From assembly GCA_009919365.1 (NCBI GenBank), contig RGBZ01000009.1, forward strand, positions 1 through 15,573: 15,573 nt of DNA. Direction: 5' to 3'. This document shows positions 13,649 to 15,573 of the stretch, piece by piece; the first letter of the stretch is position 1, and the number at the start of each line of letters is the position of its first letter. Below the pieces are notes generated by a model. The model was given only the letters and a program-made list of their open reading frames with translations. It searched no databases and was not told the origin of the DNA. The stretch is from a bacterium. Its GTDB lineage: Bacteria > Chloroflexota > Limnocylindria > Limnocylindrales > Limnocylindraceae. Made by a program: the position numbers and the translations under genes.

Positions 13649-13693
13649 CAGTACAGCGCATCTGCGGCTCCACCCAAAGCTCCACCCCGGGAC

Positions 13694-15415
13694 TTACCTG
13701 GTTATCCTTACAACTGCTCCGTTGTCATCAACGCTAACCACGTAGATGGTCACGCCGCTGACAGTGACCGAATCACCGACTCGTAGGGGCGCGTCACGGA
13801 AGTACTCCGTATCTCTGAATCCGTTACGAGGAGCCACCACATAACCACCTCCGAGCTGACCGACTTTCATGTCGACGGTGTACACCAGCACGCCGCTATT
13901 CAGCGGCGCATCTAAGCCTTTGGGCACCCGCACCTCAATCACTAGGATTTTTGATGTAGAGACGGGAACCATGATGCTCTTTAGTCCTGTGGTGACTCCG
14001 ACCAACGAGTCAAGCCTGATTGACTCTCCGGAGGCGGAAAGTGCAGACATGTCCCTACATGCGACCTGCTTCTCTTGCAGCCAACCTTGGAGGTATCGAT
14101 CCCAGGCACCAAGTTCAATCACATAGTTGCTCCAGCTAGCGGCCATGATCCCCCATTCGCCGAGTGACTGAGACTTGTGCTCAAGGTCTTCGTCGTACAG
14201 GCCGAGGAGGTGGCCAGTTTCGTGCGACATCCACTTCCAATCTCCGCCCACCACACCGTTCCCGCCAGGGCCATCGGTGTTGTAGAACATATCCCAGCCA
14301 CCAGCAGCGGCTGAGGTCAGAACTCCCGACGGAGTGCGGTGTATGCCCGGTACCGCCGGGCCACTACCAAATTGCGTTCTGGCAACCGTTTCAGGTGGAA
14401 GTAGATATACAACATCGTAATCGCTATATGAAATCTGATCGGCGGTAGCCTTAAAGACATCAGCCAGCAGGTCGTTGGTCTTCCAATCCCAACCATCAGG
14501 TTGGCTGCTGCTATAGCGAGTCACGCTCACGGGCATCTCCACCCAGTTCGGGGTGATCGAAAAGTTGAAAGTGAGCGCTCCGTACGATTGTGCGAAGTAA
14601 AAGTCTCGAGTCCCTTCCGCTACACGTTTGAACAGTTGAGCAGGGACCTTTTGGCTCTTAAGGTCGGTGAACGAGACAGGAATGATCAGGGCGCGGATGG
14701 TCCCAGTTGAATGGAGTCGGAGTGACGCCTTCGGAAAGCCAGCAGAGAGCTCTACCCCAGGCCCACGCAAAGGGGTGACCTGATCAACGAGCTGGCAAGC
14801 GCTGCTTGGTGAGAAGGCACTAGCAGGCACATTCGCGAGGGCGGTCAACTCGTTGACCCGTGCTGCGATTTCAGCGAGAACCTGTTCTGGCCGCCCAGGG
14901 CCAACGGTGCTTAAACTGTTCACGTTTTCAGATACGCCGTCTACAGTGCTGCCCGTCTTCGTGACCCGTACCGTGTAGGCTCTCCGCACATAATCCTTTG
15001 TATTGCCTGAAGGCTCAACAATATCGATCGTGTAAACGCCAGGCGCCCATTTCGCGTACAAGGTGCCATCTGAGTTTGCGGCCACATAGACTGGAGTTTC
15101 ATTGGCCAGCCAATAGAACAGACCTGACCCAGCGAGTCCTCTGCCTGGTTTTCGGGGATCGGTGATCCATAACTTCACATTGGAACCTACGGGCGCTTTC
15201 GTGATGTTTAGAGGAGCTCGCACGTCAGCCAGTGGATCGGCAAAAACCGATGGTGAAATGACGACCGGGTCAGAAAGCACCTTAAGCGGCGGTGGATTCG
15301 TTACGCCGGAGTCCGGGCTCATGGTCGGAACTGACGAGCTCGGAGTCGCCCCCGTGCAGCCGCCTAACAGCAGCGCCAGGATGAGAAGCAGAAGTTTCCG
15401 ACGCTCTGGTGGCAC
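13694..15415 (-). CDS. Secreted M6-like zinc metalloprotease lipoprotein
   Basis: The 573-residue product starts at GTG 15415, with Shine-Dalgarno AGGAG eight bases upstream. It has a lipoprotein signal, (M)PPERRKLLLLILALLLGGC, with lipidated Cys20, followed by a Ser/Thr/Pro-rich tether. An Ig-like region (about 50-150) precedes the protease domain. That domain shows IRALIIPVSFTDL, TRDFYFAQSYGALTFNFSIT and the zinc site SHETGHLLGLYDED (His398, Glu399, His402, with Asp further on), as in M6 (immune inhibitor A-like) and related HExxHxxGxxD proteases. A C-terminal beta-rich domain follows. It probably acts on proteins outside the cell; the target is unknown. It is the only gene between the tRNA repeats, and its DNA looks less GC-rich than the core genes. 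A TTG at 15463 would extend it by 16 residues into the inverted-repeat leader; rejected. Confidence 0.85.
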   Translation of the reverse strand: MPPERRKLLLLILALLLGGCTGATPSSSVPTMSPDSGVTNPPPLKVLSDPVVISPSVFADPLADVRAPLNITKAPVGSNVKLWITDPRKPGRGLAGSGLFYWLANETPVYVAANSDGTLYAKWAPGVYTIDIVEPSGNTKDYVRRAYTVRVTKTGSTVDGVSENVNSLSTVGPGRPEQVLAEIAARVNELTALANVPASAFSPSSACQLVDQVTPLRGPGVELSAGFPKASLRLHSTGTIRALIIPVSFTDLKSQKVPAQLFKRVAEGTRDFYFAQSYGALTFNFSITPNWVEMPVSVTRYSSSQPDGWDWKTNDLLADVFKATADQISYSDYDVVYLLPPETVARTQFGSGPAVPGIHRTPSGVLTSAAAGGWDMFYNTDGPGGNGVVGGDWKWMSHETGHLLGLYDEDLEHKSQSLGEWGIMAASWSNYVIELGAWDRYLQGWLQEKQVACRDMSALSASGESIRLDSLVGVTTGLKSIMVPVSTSKILVIEVRVPKGLDAPLNSGVLVYTVDMKVGQLGGGYVVAPRNGFRDTEYFRDAPLRVGDSVTVSGVTIYVVSVDDNGAVVRITR

Positions 15416-15431
15416 AGGGACGACTCCTCTT

Positions 15432-15518
15432 CCGGCACGATGTGCCGGGCACGCGGGGCGCAACCGTGGTGTTATGCCACGTAGAGACGTCTGGGGGCAG
15501 AGCGTGAGGCTTGCTCAC
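15432..15518. repeat. Cluster of inverted repeats upstream of the metalloprotease gene
   Basis: Within 87 bp lie CCGGCAC-GAT-GTGCCGG (15432-15448, 7-bp stem), CGTGG-7-CCACG (15465-15481, 5-bp stem), the palindrome AGACGTCT (15485-15492) and GTGAG-5-CTCAC (15504-15518, 5-bp stem). The first stem sits just upstream of the Shine-Dalgarno (15424-15428). The cluster may be a structured leader, operators, or recombination-end sites. Confidence 0.55.
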
Positions 15519-15540
15519 CCACACGTCAATAGAGAAGTTG

Positions 15541-15573
15541 TGGCGGAGAGAGAGGGATTCGAACCCTCGATGG
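15541..15573 (-). tRNA. tRNA-Ser, 3' end only (runs off right edge)
   Basis: The last 33 bases read on the minus strand as the T arm (TTCGAAT loop with GAGGG/CCCTC stem), the acceptor 3' strand TCTCTCC, and GCCA. They are identical to 13514-13546. Because the 5' part lies outside the window it cannot be shown to be a complete gene, but by the usual geometry of tRNA integration this should be the intact copy. Identity as Ser(GGA) is borrowed from the longer left copy. Confidence 0.7.

Larger units (their letters stand above)
13514..15540. mobile_element. Putative tRNA-Ser-bounded 2.0-kb cassette or island remnant
   Basis: The unit is delimited by direct repeats of at least 33 bp that begin exactly at the encoded CCA of tRNA-Ser, 2,027 bp apart. 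Bases flanking the repeat differ (GA at 13512-13513, TG at 15539-15540), so identity starts sharply at the tRNA end. The unit contains one gene, the M6-like metalloprotease lipoprotein, plus a 12-bp direct repeat pair next to the left end and an inverted-repeat cluster next to the right end. No integrase, transposase or replication gene is present, so it would depend on an enzyme made elsewhere or be a deletion remnant. The classification is inference from the repeat geometry. Confidence 0.5.

Noticed and set aside
13440..13685. 81-codon minus-strand ORF between the UbiA and metalloprotease genes
   Set aside because: Its second half is again the tRNA fragment read as protein (EGSNPSLSA). There is no ribosome binding site and no recognisable integrase or other domain.
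15416..15463. Upstream TTG start for the metalloprotease
   Set aside because: The extra residues (RPACPAHRAGRGVV) come from the inverted-repeat leader. GTG 15415 has AGGAG 8 bases upstream and yields a normal lipoprotein signal peptide.

Overview
The window looks like chromosomal DNA of a high-GC, free-living bacterium. One hand-counted core line (1921-1980) is 37/60 G+C. The small SRP RNA lies directly upstream of dnaX, and several genes have a -10-like hexamer 6-8 bases before the start codon and no Shine-Dalgarno sequence, which suggests leaderless transcripts. Both fit Chloroflexota or Actinobacteriota, but nothing here fixes the phylum. Genes are densely packed on both strands.

Left part (1-6392): on the minus strand, the start of a methyltransferase, a dnaX-like clamp-loader gene and the SRP RNA. 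Then come an indoleamine 2,3-dioxygenase on the plus strand and, convergent with it, proline dehydrogenase and a nucleoside 2-deoxyribosyltransferase. A tiny CDGSH iron-sulfur protein gene follows. Next is a two-gene minus-strand operon of an MFS transporter and a nucleoside hydrolase that overlap in ATGA. The theme is amino-acid catabolism (Trp, Pro) and nucleoside salvage.

Middle (6393-11920): a large acyltransferase-3/SGNH envelope enzyme; a broken peptidase-S51-like gene behind a DoxX-family membrane protein; a DUF1905 protein; and a long leucine-rich-repeat (BspA-type) exported protein with a C-terminal membrane anchor. The repeat region is visibly poorer in G+C than its neighbours.

Right part (12092-15573): a UbiA prenyltransferase fused behind an N-terminal PAS sensor domain, followed by a strong terminator hairpin. 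Beyond it lies a 2,027-bp unit bounded by a direct repeat of at least 33 bp that corresponds to the 3' end of a tRNA-Ser. The left copy is only the 3' half of the tRNA, from the anticodon loop to CCA. The right copy runs off the window and is probably the true tRNA. The unit carries one gene, a secreted M6-like metalloprotease lipoprotein, plus short direct repeats and a cluster of inverted repeats at its ends, and no integrase. I read it as a minimal tRNA-integrated cassette or island remnant. It and the PAS-UbiA fusion are the two most interesting items.
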